60,088 bases of DNA from Methylobacterium platani (GTDB taxonomy: Bacteria; Pseudomonadota; Alphaproteobacteria; Rhizobiales; Beijerinckiaceae), in assembly GCF_001653715.1 (NCBI RefSeq), contig NZ_LWHQ01000072.1, positions 1-60,088 of the forward strand. Reading direction: 5' to 3'. Positions within the stretch are counted from its first letter, which is position 1. Every line of letters starts with the position of its first letter. Shown in pieces: positions 25,466 through 34,347 of the stretch. The notes beneath the pieces are model-generated. The model ran no database searches. It saw only the letters and a program-made list of their open reading frames with translations, and was not told where the DNA came from. Both the position numbers and the translations under genes were made by a program.

Positions 25466-26368
25466 TTACTTCTTCTCGTCCGCCTTCGGGGCCGTTGCCG
25501 GAGCCGCCGGCGCCGCCGCGGTCTTCTCGATCTTGGCGCCCTCGCGCAGCTTGGTGATGAGGTCCTGCTGCGTCTTGCGGGTCAGGTAGGCCTCGACCTG
25601 CTCCTTCATCTCGTCGAAGCTCGGCACCGGCTTGGTGCGCTTCTCCTCGACCTTGATGACGTGCCAGCCGAACTGCGTCTTGACCGGGTCGGAGATCTTG
25701 CCGGCCTCCATCTTGAACGCCGCGTCGGCGAAGGGCGCGACCATCCGCTCCTTGGTGAACCAGCCGAGATCGCCGCCCTCGGCCTTCGAGCCGGGATCCT
25801 TCGATGTCTCGGCCGCGACCTTGGCGAAGTCCTCGCCGGCCTTCAGGCGCGCGGCGATCTTCTTGGCCTCGGCCTCGTTGTCGACGAGGATGTGGCGGGC
25901 GTGAACCTCCTCCTCGGGCTTCATCGCCTTGACGGTCTCGTCGTAGAGCGCCCGCTCGGCCTGCGGCGTCACCGCCTTCTTGGCCTCGCGCTCCAGGTAC
26001 TCGTCGAGGAGGAGCTTGTCGCGGAAATAGGCGAGCTTGCGGGCGAAGTCCGGGTTGTCGGCGATCTTCGCCTTCTCGGCGGCTTGCGCGCCGATCTTCA
26101 GGTCGACCATGTAGTCGACGAGGAGGCCCTTCTTCTGTGCCTCGTCGACGCCGGGCAGCGACAGGGCCGGATCGTCGGCCGCCACCGCGAGGTCGCCGGC
26201 GGTGATCGGGGCGCCGTTCACCTTGGCGACGACCGTGTCGGGCGATGGGGCGGCGGGAGCCGGGGTGGCGGCGGGTGCGGCGGCGGGGGCCTGGGCCAGC
26301 GCCGAGCCGGGCAGAAGGAGCCCGAGGGCGAGCGCGCCGTTGCGCCAGAGGGGGGAGAGGGTCGGCAT
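25466..26368 (-). CDS. Periplasmic parvulin-type peptidyl-prolyl isomerase
   Basis: The 300-residue protein starts MPTLSPLWRNGALALG with a signal peptide ending near ALAQA, then an Ala/Pro linker, a SurA-like N-terminal helical part, and the parvulin domain (VHARHILVDNEAEAKKI, then GGDLGWFTKERMV, FGWHVIKVEEKR; about residues 155-250). It should assist folding of exported and outer-membrane proteins, such as the autotransporter. The C-terminus is again Ala/Pro/Lys-rich. Start 26368 is chosen because the upstream frame lacks a signal sequence. Confidence 0.9.
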   Translation of the reverse strand: MPTLSPLWRNGALALGLLLPGSALAQAPAAAPAATPAPAAPSPDTVVAKVNGAPITAGDLAVAADDPALSLPGVDEAQKKGLLVDYMVDLKIGAQAAEKAKIADNPDFARKLAYFRDKLLLDEYLEREAKKAVTPQAERALYDETVKAMKPEEEVHARHILVDNEAEAKKIAARLKAGEDFAKVAAETSKDPGSKAEGGDLGWFTKERMVAPFADAAFKMEAGKISDPVKTQFGWHVIKVEEKRTKPVPSFDEMKEQVEAYLTRKTQQDLITKLREGAKIEKTAAAPAAPATAPKADEKK

Positions 26369-26522
26369 GGCGTGATCCTTGGGGCCCGTGCGCGAGGTCG
26401 GGGTTAAGACCGGCGGACAGGTGGCAAAGATCGGCCGACAAGACAAGCGCCTCGCGCGGCGCGGCGGCAGGGTCCCGGCGGCACCCCGCGAATCCGTGAT
26501 CCGCGGGATGCGGCGCGATCGC

Positions 26523-26852
26523 TCAGAAGCCGGTCGAGGCGACCTCGACCCGGTTGCCGCGGCGGGCGAAGGCGACGGAGGCGGCGGCGCCGTCCTGGGT
26601 GCCGGGCACCGAGAAGCTGACGACCTGGCCGGAGGCCAGCGTGGTGACGACCCGCAAGGGCGTCGCGGCGCCGGCGTCCGCCGGCGCCAGGGTGGCGACG
26701 ACGCGCAGGCCGTCCTCCTCGACGGTGTAGTAGGCCGAGCCGCGCACCGGGCCGAGATCGAGGCTGTGGGCCTGGCGCGGGTTCAGCTCGGAGGCGCCCG
26801 CCGCGGTCGCGAGGACGAGGCCGAGGGCAGCGAGGCAGGAGAGGAGACGCAT
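26523..26852 (-). CDS. Small exported protein of unknown function
   Basis: The 109-residue product begins MRLLSCLAALGLVLATAAGA, a signal peptide, followed by about 88 residues of predicted beta structure (AYYTVEEDGLRVVATL, PLRVVTTLASGQVVSF, NRVEVASTGF). I recognise no family; it resembles a small periplasmic beta-sandwich. ATG 26852 is preferred to 26930 on the basis of the signal peptide. It shares a control region with the divergent acyl-CoA synthetase gene. Confidence 0.65.
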   Translation of the reverse strand: MRLLSCLAALGLVLATAAGASELNPRQAHSLDLGPVRGSAYYTVEEDGLRVVATLAPADAGAATPLRVVTTLASGQVVSFSVPGTQDGAAASVAFARRGNRVEVASTGF

Positions 26853-26932
26853 CGGTGGTCCAGGGGTTCTGTCCGGCGCGAGACGCGCGTCCGGAAAGCC
26901 GGGATTCGCCGGGAACCGGAAACTAACCATCG

Positions 26933-26973
26933 ATTGTGCTGCAACGCAATAGAATTATGTTGCATTGCACAAT
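26933..26973. promoter_or_regulatory. Long imperfect palindrome in a divergent control region
   Basis: ATTGTGC at 26933-26939 mirrors GCACAAT at 26967-26973, and the inner TGCAAC/GTTGCA parts also pair. The element is in a distinctly AT-rich island between the small exported protein gene and the acyl-CoA synthetase-GNAT gene. Size and symmetry fit a regulator-binding site overlapping a promoter. Confidence 0.5.
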
Positions 26974-27093
26974 GGATTGTTAGTACTTCAGATCATCCCG
27001 CCGCGCCTGGCGTGACCTCCCGGGACCGCCGCCCTACCTGCGAGGCGGATCCTGCCGTCGGAGCAATCCCCGCGCGCGCCCGAAGAGACTCCT

Positions 27094-29844
27094 ATGAGCA
27101 CCTACCGCTTCGACAGGCTCCTCAGTCCCCGCTCCGTGGCGCTGGTGGGCGCGAGCGCGCGGCCGAACGCATTCGGCGCCGCGATCCTGCGCAACCTGCG
27201 CGAGTCGGGCTTCCAGGGGCCGATCTGGCCGGTGAACCCCCGCCATGACAGCGTCGACGGCGTGCAGGCCTTCGCCGACCTCGCCGACCTGCCCGAGCCC
27301 GCCGACCTCGTGGTGATCGTCACGCCGCCCGAGACGGTGCCGGAGGTGGTGGCGGCGGCCGGCCGCCGGGGGTGCGGCGCGGCGGTCGTCATCACCACCG
27401 GCCTCGGCAGCGGGCCGGATTCGCTGGCCGAGGCGGCCCGCATGGCGGCGCGGCGCCATTCCCTGCGCCTCGTCGGTCCCGACAGCATGGGGCTGGCGGT
27501 GCCGGGCGCCGCCCTCAACGCCAGCCTGCTCGCCCGGGCGCCGCTCCCCGGCGACCTCGCGCTGATCTCGCAATCGCGCACCGTGGCGGCCGGCATCGTC
27601 GCCTGGGCGCAGGCGCGCGGCACCGGCTTCTCGGGCATCGTCTCCCTCGGCAACGCCCTCGACGTCGACATCGCCGACTGCCTCGACCACTTCGCCGCCG
27701 ACATCCGCACGCGGGCGATCCTGCTGTCGATCGGCACCGTCGCCGACGCGCCGAAATTCATGTCGGCGGCGCGGGCCGCGGCGCGGGCGAAGCCCGTCGT
27801 CGTCCTGCGCTCAGGCCGGCACGAGGCGGCGCCGGCGCCCGAGGGGCGCCCGCCCGCGGGCCGCACCCATACGGGATTGCTGGCGCGCAGCGACGCGGTC
27901 TACGACGCGGCCTTCCGGCGGGCGGGCCTGCTGCGGGTGCAGGACCTCGACGAGATGTTCTCGGCGGTCGAGACGCTCGGGCGCCAGCGCCCCTTCCCGG
28001 GCCGGCGCCTGGCGATCCTCGCCAACGGCCGCGGCGTCGGGGCGATCGCGGTCGACCGGCTGATCGATCTCGGCGGCTCCCTGGCGGGGCTCTCGGGCGA
28101 GACCCGGGCGCGGCTCGCCGCGGCCGTGCCGGGCACCGCCGCGGCGGCCTGGCGCAACCCGGTCGATATCGGCGCCGATGCCGACGGGCCGCGCTACGCC
28201 GCGGCGCTCGAGGCGCTGATCGCCGACCGCGACAACGACGCGGTCCTCGTCATCAACGTGCCGACCGCCCTCTCGGGCGGCAGCGCCGTCGCGACCGAGA
28301 TCGTCGAGGCGGTGAAGCGGGGCCGGAAGGGGACGTTCCGGGCCCGCCCGGTCTTCGCCGTCACCGTCGGCGACGAGGCCGCCGGCGAGGTCCTGCGCGA
28401 GGCCGGCATCCCGCGCTTCGCCACCGACGCCGACGCGGTCGAGGGCTTCACTCACCTCGTGCGCTACCGCGAGGCGCAGGACGACCTCACCACCACCCCG
28501 GCGGTGCTGCCCGACGACCTCGTGCCGGATGCCGGCGCGGCCCGGGCGATCGTCGATCGCGTGCTCGCCGAGGGGCGGACCTGGCTCGACCCGCGCGAGA
28601 TGGCCGGCCTCCTCGCCGCCTACGGCATCCCGGCCCAGCCGGTGACCCTGGCGCCCGACGCCGATGCGGCGGCGGAGGCCGCCTGGCCGATTATCGCGGC
28701 GGGCGGCACCGTGGCGCTCAAGCTCGCCTCGCCGGACGTGGTCCACAAGTCCGACGTCGGCGGCGTGCGGCTCGGGCTGACCAGCGAGGCGGCGGTGCGG
28801 GAGGCGGCCTCCGAGATGCTCGCCCGCCTGGCGCGGGAGCGGCCCGGGGCCCGGGTCACCGGTCTTGTCGTCCAGGCGATGCTGCGGCGGACGCAAGGGC
28901 GCGAGCTGATCGCCGGCCTCGTCGACGACCCGGTCTTCGGCCCGGTGGTGGTGTTCGGCCGCGGCGGCACCGCCGTCGAGGTGATCGACGACCGGGCGCT
29001 GGCGCTGCCGCCCCTCGACCGGCGGCTCGCCGCCGACCTCGTCGGGCGGACCCGGGTGTCGCGCCGGCTCAAGGCCTATCGCGACGTGGCGGCGGCCGAC
29101 GAGGCGGCGGTCGCCCTGGTGCTGGTCAAGCTCGGCCAGCTCGCCGCCGACCTGCCGGAGCTGCGCGAGCTCGACATCAACCCGCTCATCGCCGACGCGA
29201 CCGGCGTCATCGCGCTCGACGCCCGCGCCGCCGTGGCGCCCCTGCCGCCGGAGCGGCGGCGCGACGCCGGGGCCGGCCCGAGCCACGCGCGCTTCGCCGT
29301 GCGGCCCTATCCGCGCGCCTGGGAGCGCCGCATCGCCCTCGACGGCCAGGGGATCCTGGTGCGGCCGGTGCGGGCGGAGGACGAGGGGCTGTTCGAGGCG
29401 TTCTTCGCCCGGGTCAGCGCCGAGGACCTGCGCCTGCGCTTCTTCGCGCCGGTGCGCGACTTCAGCCACGCCTTCCTGGCGCGGCTCACCCAGCTCGACT
29501 ACGCCCGCGCCATCGCCTTCGTGGCGCTCGAGGAGGCGAACGGCACGATGATGGGGGCGGTGCGGCTCCACGCCGACGCCAACCACGAGACCGGCGAATA
29601 CGCGATCCTGGTCCGCTCCGACCTCAAGGGGCTCGGCCTCGGCTGGTCGCTGATGGGGTTGATGCTCGACTGGGCGAAGGCCGAGGGCTTGAGCCACGTC
29701 GAGGGCCAGGTGCTGCGCGAGAACACCACCATGCTGGCGATGTGCCGCAAGCTCGGCTTTTCGGTGAAGACCGACCCGTCCGATCCCGACCTGATGCTGG
29801 TGCGGCGCGCGCTGACGGAGGAGAGTGCCGCGCCCGAATCGTGA
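27094..29844 (+). CDS. NDP-forming acyl-CoA synthetase fused to GNAT acetyltransferase
   Basis: The 916-residue protein has the Pat-like layout: CoA-binding domain (residues 1-130, SVALVGASARPNAFG), succinyl-CoA-ligase-like domains (about 140-460), an ATP-grasp domain (about 475-690) and a C-terminal GNAT domain (about 745-905, VRSDLKGLGLGWSLMG). Relatives such as YfiQ/Pat acetylate lysines of proteins such as acetyl-CoA synthetase. The His expected to be phosphorylated in active ADP-forming synthetases appears present (GRTHTG, His259), as does the ATP-grasp His (VVHKSDVGG, His551), so the synthetase half might still work. The start follows a CCGAAGAGAC stretch; no strong ribosome-binding site. 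Confidence 0.88.
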   Translation: MSTYRFDRLLSPRSVALVGASARPNAFGAAILRNLRESGFQGPIWPVNPRHDSVDGVQAFADLADLPEPADLVVIVTPPETVPEVVAAAGRRGCGAAVVITTGLGSGPDSLAEAARMAARRHSLRLVGPDSMGLAVPGAALNASLLARAPLPGDLALISQSRTVAAGIVAWAQARGTGFSGIVSLGNALDVDIADCLDHFAADIRTRAILLSIGTVADAPKFMSAARAAARAKPVVVLRSGRHEAAPAPEGRPPAGRTHTGLLARSDAVYDAAFRRAGLLRVQDLDEMFSAVETLGRQRPFPGRRLAILANGRGVGAIAVDRLIDLGGSLAGLSGETRARLAAAVPGTAAAAWRNPVDIGADADGPRYAAALEALIADRDNDAVLVINVPTALSGGSAVATEIVEAVKRGRKGTFRARPVFAVTVGDEAAGEVLREAGIPRFATDADAVEGFTHLVRYREAQDDLTTTPAVLPDDLVPDAGAARAIVDRVLAEGRTWLDPREMAGLLAAYGIPAQPVTLAPDADAAAEAAWPIIAAGGTVALKLASPDVVHKSDVGGVRLGLTSEAAVREAASEMLARLARERPGARVTGLVVQAMLRRTQGRELIAGLVDDPVFGPVVVFGRGGTAVEVIDDRALALPPLDRRLAADLVGRTRVSRRLKAYRDVAAADEAAVALVLVKLGQLAADLPELRELDINPLIADATGVIALDARAAVAPLPPERRRDAGAGPSHARFAVRPYPRAWERRIALDGQGILVRPVRAEDEGLFEAFFARVSAEDLRLRFFAPVRDFSHAFLARLTQLDYARAIAFVALEEANGTMMGAVRLHADANHETGEYAILVRSDLKGLGLGWSLMGLMLDWAKAEGLSHVEGQVLRENTTMLAMCRKLGFSVKTDPSDPDLMLVRRALTEESAAPES

Positions 29845-29857
29845 GACCCGCCGCCGC

Positions 29858-30520
29858 ATGCGCGACACCCATCCCCTCGACATCGCCGGCGGCCTGCTGC
29901 TCACCGCCGCCGCGGGCTACGTCGACGCCGTCGGCTTCCTGCGGCTCGACGGGCTCTACACCTCGTTCATGAGCGGCAACTCGACCCAGTTCGCGGTCTC
30001 GCTGTCGCAGCCGGGCCACCCGGTCGCCTGGACGATCGGGCTGCTGTTCGTCGCCTTCCTGGCCGGGGGGTTCTGCGGCAGCCTCGTCTCGCTGCAGGTG
30101 CCCGGGCGCTGGGGGCCGGCCGCGGTGCTCGGCCTCGAGGCGGGGCTCCTCGTCGCGGCGCTCTCGACGGTGCTGAGCCCCTCGGTCCAGGGACCGGCCG
30201 CCCCTCTGCTCGCAGCCGCCATGGGGGCGCAGAACGCGGCGTTGCGCCGGAGCGCGGGCTTCCGCCCCGGCGTCACCTTCGTCACCGGCACGCTCTACAG
30301 CCTTAGCCACACCCTGGCGCAGGCCGCGACGCGGATCGGCCCGGCCTTCGGCTGGGTGCCGGATGCCTGCACCTGGCTGGCGCTGGTCGGCGGGGCGGTG
30401 GCCGGGGGGCTGGCATACCGCGCGCACGGGCTCGAAGCGCTGGTGGTGCCGGTCGTCGGGGTCGGGCTGGTGCTCGCGCTGGCGGTCGGGCGGGCGGCGC
30501 GGGCGGGGGCGACGGCGTGA
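29858..30520 (+). CDS. DUF1275 (YoaK-type) membrane protein
   Basis: The 220-residue protein has six predicted transmembrane helices and the DUF1275 signature GYVDAVGFLRLDGLYTSFMS followed by GNST, and AAMGAQNAALRR. Function of the family is unknown. ATG 29858, 14 nt after the previous stop, is preferred to an in-frame GTG at 29825 inside that gene. Its stop overlaps the start of the AraC gene by four bases (GTGA), indicating co-translation. Confidence 0.85.
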   Translation: MRDTHPLDIAGGLLLTAAAGYVDAVGFLRLDGLYTSFMSGNSTQFAVSLSQPGHPVAWTIGLLFVAFLAGGFCGSLVSLQVPGRWGPAAVLGLEAGLLVAALSTVLSPSVQGPAAPLLAAAMGAQNAALRRSAGFRPGVTFVTGTLYSLSHTLAQAATRIGPAFGWVPDACTWLALVGGAVAGGLAYRAHGLEALVVPVVGVGLVLALAVGRAARAGATA

Positions 30521-31359
30521 CGGCCCCCCGCGACTTCCTCCACCTCCGGCGCGAGCCGGCGAGCGGCATCGAGGCGGTGACGGCGCGCTTCCTCGGCCAC
30601 GCCTACGACATGCACCACCACGACGAATGGCTGGTCGGGGTGACGCACGAGGGCGTCCAGGATTTCTACTGCCGCGGCGCGCGCCGGCAGAGCACCGCCG
30701 GGCGGGTGATCCTGATCGAGCCCGGCGAGCGCCATGACGGGCAGGCCCTGCGCGAGGCGGGCTTCCGCTACAGCATGCTGTACCTGCCGCAGGGCTGGCT
30801 GCGCCGCGAGATGGGCGGCAGCGACGCGGGAATCGGCTTTCGCCGCACCCTCGCCGACGACCGCGCCCTCGGGAGTGCGATCCTCGGGGCCTGCCGCGCC
30901 GTGTTCGAGGCGTCTTCGCCGCTCGCGACCGACGCGGCCCTCGACGCGCTGTCCCTGCGCCTGCGCCGCCATCTCGGCGCCGCGCCCCTCCGGCCGCCGC
31001 CCGACGACGACCCGGCCGTCGCCGAGCGCGCGATGGCGTTCCTGCGCGCGCACGCCGCGACGAGCCTCGGCCTCGACGATCTCGCCCGCGCCGCCGGCGC
31101 CGCCGACCGGTTCCGGCTCGCCCGGGCCTTCCGCCGGCGCTTCGGCACCTCGCCGCATGCCTGCCTGGTCGAGCTGCGGCTGGCCCGGGCAAGGGCGCTG
31201 CTGCGCGCCGGAAGCCCGCCGGCGGACGCCGCGCTCGCCGCCGGATTCGCCGATCAGAGCCATCTCGGCCGGTGGTTCCGCCGCGCCTACGGCCTCACCC
31301 CGGCGGCCTATCGGTCCGGGCGCACGAACGTTCCAGACGGCGTCCTCGCGCTCGGCTAG
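30517..31359 (+). CDS. AraC-family transcriptional regulator
   Basis: The 280-residue protein has an N-terminal cupin sensor (HAYDMHHHDEWLVGVTHEGV, then LIEPGERHDGQ) and a C-terminal double helix-turn-helix AraC domain (LDDLARAAGAADRFRLARAF, then ADAALAAGFADQSHLGRWFR). It starts with GTG inside the end of the DUF1275 gene. This cupin-AraC type commonly controls exporters next to it, so DUF1275 or DUF2000 may be its target. The inducer is unknown. Confidence 0.88.
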   Translation: MTAPRDFLHLRREPASGIEAVTARFLGHAYDMHHHDEWLVGVTHEGVQDFYCRGARRQSTAGRVILIEPGERHDGQALREAGFRYSMLYLPQGWLRREMGGSDAGIGFRRTLADDRALGSAILGACRAVFEASSPLATDAALDALSLRLRRHLGAAPLRPPPDDDPAVAERAMAFLRAHAATSLGLDDLARAAGAADRFRLARAFRRRFGTSPHACLVELRLARARALLRAGSPPADAALAAGFADQSHLGRWFRRAYGLTPAAYRSGRTNVPDGVLALG

Positions 31360-31393
31360 CCCTGCGGTCGATCATCCGCAGGGAGAGACCCCG

Positions 31394-31801
31394 ATGTTCG
31401 ACACCAAGGTGGCGATCCTGGTCCGCGAGGACCTGGCCGTGTGGCAGAAGCTCAACGTCACCGCCTTCCTGGCGACCGGCATCGCCGGCGCCGTGCCCGA
31501 CGCCATGGGCGAGCCCTACCTCGACGCGGCCGGGCGACGGCACGCGCGCCTGCTCGGCCAGCCGATGCTGATCTTCGCGGCCTCCGCCGAGGTGCTGCAG
31601 CGCGCCTGGCAGCAGGCGATCCAGCGCGACCTCACCCGCAGCGCCTATGTCCGGGCGATGTTCGAGACCGGGCACGACGCCGCCAACCGCGACGTCTTCC
31701 GCGCCGAGCCCGCCGACGCGCCCGACCTCGTCGGCCTCGCCCTCCACGGCCCGAGGAAGGACGTCGACAAGGCGACGAAGGGGGCCTCGCTGCACCCCTG
31801 A
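31394..31801 (+). CDS. DUF2000 family protein
   Basis: The 135-residue product (MFDTKVAILVREDLAVWQKL) matches DUF2000 in its N-terminal KVAILVREDL..WQKLNV, the central PMLIFAAS segment and the C-terminal GLALHGPRKDVDKATKGA. It is soluble and compact with an alpha/beta pattern. The ATG at 31394 follows GGGAGAGACC. It lies 34 nt after the AraC gene and is probably co-transcribed. Function is not established. Confidence 0.82.
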   Translation: MFDTKVAILVREDLAVWQKLNVTAFLATGIAGAVPDAMGEPYLDAAGRRHARLLGQPMLIFAASAEVLQRAWQQAIQRDLTRSAYVRAMFETGHDAANRDVFRAEPADAPDLVGLALHGPRKDVDKATKGASLHP

Positions 31802-31809
31802 GGATCCCC

Positions 31810-32238
31810 TCATCCCTCGCCCCGCCGCCGCATGCGGCCGAGCGCCTTCGTCAGGGCCGGCTCCAGCGTCCGCAACTCCTCGAGATGCGCCGCGGTCAGC
31901 CGCGCCAGCAGCGCCTCGGCCTTCGGCGTCGGCGTCAGGGCGACCCGGCGGCGGTCCCGGGCCGCGGCGGCCTTGGTCAGGAGCCCCGCCTCGACCATGC
32001 GCGAGACGAGCTCGGCCGCGGTCTGCGGCGCGATCAGCAGCTGCTCGGCCACGAACCCGACGGTCGGCGGCCCGTCATGGCCGGCGATCGCGAGCAGCGC
32101 CTGATGCTGCTGGGCCGGCAGCCCGACCTTCCCGGCCGCCGCCTCGCTGAAGGCGAGGAAGCGCCGCAGCTCCAGCCGGAACGCCGCGATCGCCGCGTAT
32201 TCCTCCCGCGACAGCCCCTCTCCGGTTTCCTCGCTCAT
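31810..32238 (-). CDS. MarR-family regulator next to ClC channel
   Basis: The 142-residue winged-helix protein has a MarR core (LPAQQHQALLAIAGH, VGFVAEQLLIAPQTAAELVS, RDRRRVALTPTPKAEALL). It has no redox cysteine. It is divergent from the ClC gene, with a perfect 7-1-7 palindrome in between, so self-regulation and control of the channel are likely. Its gene stops eight bases from the end of the DUF2000 gene (convergent). Confidence 0.88.
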   Translation of the reverse strand: MSEETGEGLSREEYAAIAAFRLELRRFLAFSEAAAGKVGLPAQQHQALLAIAGHDGPPTVGFVAEQLLIAPQTAAELVSRMVEAGLLTKAAAARDRRRVALTPTPKAEALLARLTAAHLEELRTLEPALTKALGRMRRRGEG

Positions 32239-32261
32239 CGGCCCTTCGTCCTGTTTTAATG

Positions 32262-32276
32262 TATCGTATTACGATA
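32262..32276. promoter_or_regulatory. Perfect palindromic operator between marR-like and ClC genes
   Basis: TATCGTA-T-TACGATA is a perfect 15-bp palindrome in a short AT-rich patch, 24 nt from the MarR start and 42 nt from the ClC start. This spacing and symmetry are typical of a MarR dimer operator. Confidence 0.7.
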
Positions 32277-32317
32277 TATATCGGGCGGCGTAGCCACCTG
32301 AATCCGAGCCGTCCCGC

Positions 32318-34105
32318 ATGTCCGTTCCGCACCACGCCGCGCCCCCGGGGCGCCGCGCCCTGGCCGATTTCCGCGCCGATCGCCGCCTCCTCGTCCTCGT
32401 CGCGATGGCGGTGGCGATCGGCATCGCCGGCACCGTCGCCGCCTGGGGCCTTCTCGCCCTGATCGCGCTCGTCACCAACCTCGCCTGGTTCGGGCGGCTC
32501 GATGCCGGCATCGCCTCCCTGGCCCAGGCGAAGCCGTCGCTGTGGATGGTCTGCCTGCCTCCGCTCGGCGGGCTCGTCATCGGGCTGATGGCGCGGTTCG
32601 GCTCGGAGAAGATCCGGGGCCACGGCATCCCGGAGGCGATCGAGGCGATCCTGATCGGCGGCAGCCGCATGTCGCCGAAGGTCGCGGTGCTGAAACCGAT
32701 CTCGTCGGCGATCTCGATCGGGACCGGCGGCCCGTTCGGCGCCGAGGGGCCGATCATCATGACGGGGGGCGCCCTCGGCTCGCTCTTCGCCCAGTTCTTC
32801 CACATGAGCGCCGCCGAGCGGAAGACGCTGCTGGTCGCCGGCGCGAGCGCCGGCATGACGGCGATCTTCGGCACGCCGGTCGCCGCCGTGCTGCTCGCGG
32901 TCGAGTTGCTGCTGTTCGAGTGGCGCCCGCGCAGCTTCATCCCCGTCGCCGCCGCGGCGGTCACCGCGACGGCCCTGCGGCCGGCCCTGTTCGGCGCGGG
33001 CCCGCTGTTTCCCGTCGCGGTCGATCCGGCGCTGCCGTGGTGGGGGCTCGTCGCCTGCATCGGCGTCGGCATCGCCGCCGGGCTCCTGTCGGGGGTGCTC
33101 ACCACCCTGCTCTACGCCTGCGAGGACGCCTTCGAGCGCCTGCCGATCCACTGGATGTGGTGGCCGGCGCTCGGCGGCCTCGCCGTGGGCCTCGGCGGGC
33201 TGATCGAGCCGAGGGCCCTCGGCGTCGGCTACGACGTCATCGCCGACCTGCTCGGCGGCCACCTCGCGCTCAAGGCGGTGCTGCTGATCCTCGCCGTGAA
33301 GGCCGCGATCTGGCTCGTCGCCCTGTCCTCGGGCACCTCGGGCGGCGTGCTCGCGCCGCTGCTGATCCTCGGCGGGGCGATGGGCTGGCTCGTCGGCACG
33401 CTCATGCCGGGGGCGCCGGGTTTCTGGGCGCTGCTCGGCATGGCGGCGATGCTGGGCGGCACGATGCGGGCCCCGCTCACCGGGGCGCTGTTCGCCGTCG
33501 AGCTGACCGGGGACCTGCACGCGCTGCCCGGGCTGCTGGCCGCCTCGGCGGCGGCCTACGCGGTGACGGTGCTGCTGCTCAAGCGCTCGATCCTCACGGA
33601 GAAGATCGCCCGGCGCGGCCAGCACGTCACCCGCGAATACGGCATCGACCCGCACGAGTTCACCCGCGTCAAGGACGTGATGGTCCGCGCCGTCGACACC
33701 CTGCCCGCCGACATGGCGGTGCCGGCGGCGGTGGCGGCGATGGCGACGGGCCGGCACCGGATCTACCCGGTCGTCGATCGTGCCGGCCGGCCCGTCGGCC
33801 TCGTCTCGCGGGCCGATGCGCTCTTGTGGACGACCGAGGGCGGACATGCGGACGAACGGCTCGACGAGCGGGTCTCGGACGCCGCCCTGGCGCTGGTCCA
33901 CCCGGACGACGTCACCGCGCACGCCATCGACCTGATGCTCGCGACCGGCCAGGGCCGGCTGCCGGTCGTCGATCCGGCGAGCGGGGCGCTGGTCGGGCTC
34001 CTGACCCGCAAGGACCTGCTGCAGGTGCGGGCGGCGTTCGGCCGCGCCGAGGCCGAGCGGCAGGCCTATTTCGCCCGGGGGGCGAAGGCGGTGCGGAGCG
34101 CCTGA
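32318..34105 (+). CDS. ClC-family chloride channel/transporter with CBS pair
   Basis: The 595-residue protein has an N-terminal ClC domain (about residues 20-430) and two C-terminal CBS domains (about 450-500 and 515-565). The selectivity-filter segments are GHGIPE, GPFGAEGPI with the gating glutamate Glu143, and SSGTSGGVLAPLL. CBS domains usually bind adenine nucleotides and gate transport. The conserved glutamate favours Cl-/H+ exchange over a simple channel, but the proton-side glutamate was not assigned. It may serve acid or osmotic homeostasis under the adjacent MarR. Confidence 0.92.
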   Translation: MSVPHHAAPPGRRALADFRADRRLLVLVAMAVAIGIAGTVAAWGLLALIALVTNLAWFGRLDAGIASLAQAKPSLWMVCLPPLGGLVIGLMARFGSEKIRGHGIPEAIEAILIGGSRMSPKVAVLKPISSAISIGTGGPFGAEGPIIMTGGALGSLFAQFFHMSAAERKTLLVAGASAGMTAIFGTPVAAVLLAVELLLFEWRPRSFIPVAAAAVTATALRPALFGAGPLFPVAVDPALPWWGLVACIGVGIAAGLLSGVLTTLLYACEDAFERLPIHWMWWPALGGLAVGLGGLIEPRALGVGYDVIADLLGGHLALKAVLLILAVKAAIWLVALSSGTSGGVLAPLLILGGAMGWLVGTLMPGAPGFWALLGMAAMLGGTMRAPLTGALFAVELTGDLHALPGLLAASAAAYAVTVLLLKRSILTEKIARRGQHVTREYGIDPHEFTRVKDVMVRAVDTLPADMAVPAAVAAMATGRHRIYPVVDRAGRPVGLVSRADALLWTTEGGHADERLDERVSDAALALVHPDDVTAHAIDLMLATGQGRLPVVDPASGALVGLLTRKDLLQVRAAFGRAEAERQAYFARGAKAVRSA

Positions 34106-34347
34106 GCGGCGCTTCCCCCTCTTGCGTCCCGCCCGCGACCTCGTCCCGCGAGACTGTTCGGGTTGGCAGACGGGATTGAAACCCTCGACGTCAACCCCGA
34201 GGCCGCGCAGCGGAGCCCGGGATGACGTCGTGAGATGTCGGCATGGGTGACAGATCGACTGGGGGCAGCCGCTCGGGCCGACTATGATGCGCTGGTCGAT
34301 TTTCGATGAAACGATACCCGGCATGCGGCTGGGACCGGGACCACAGC

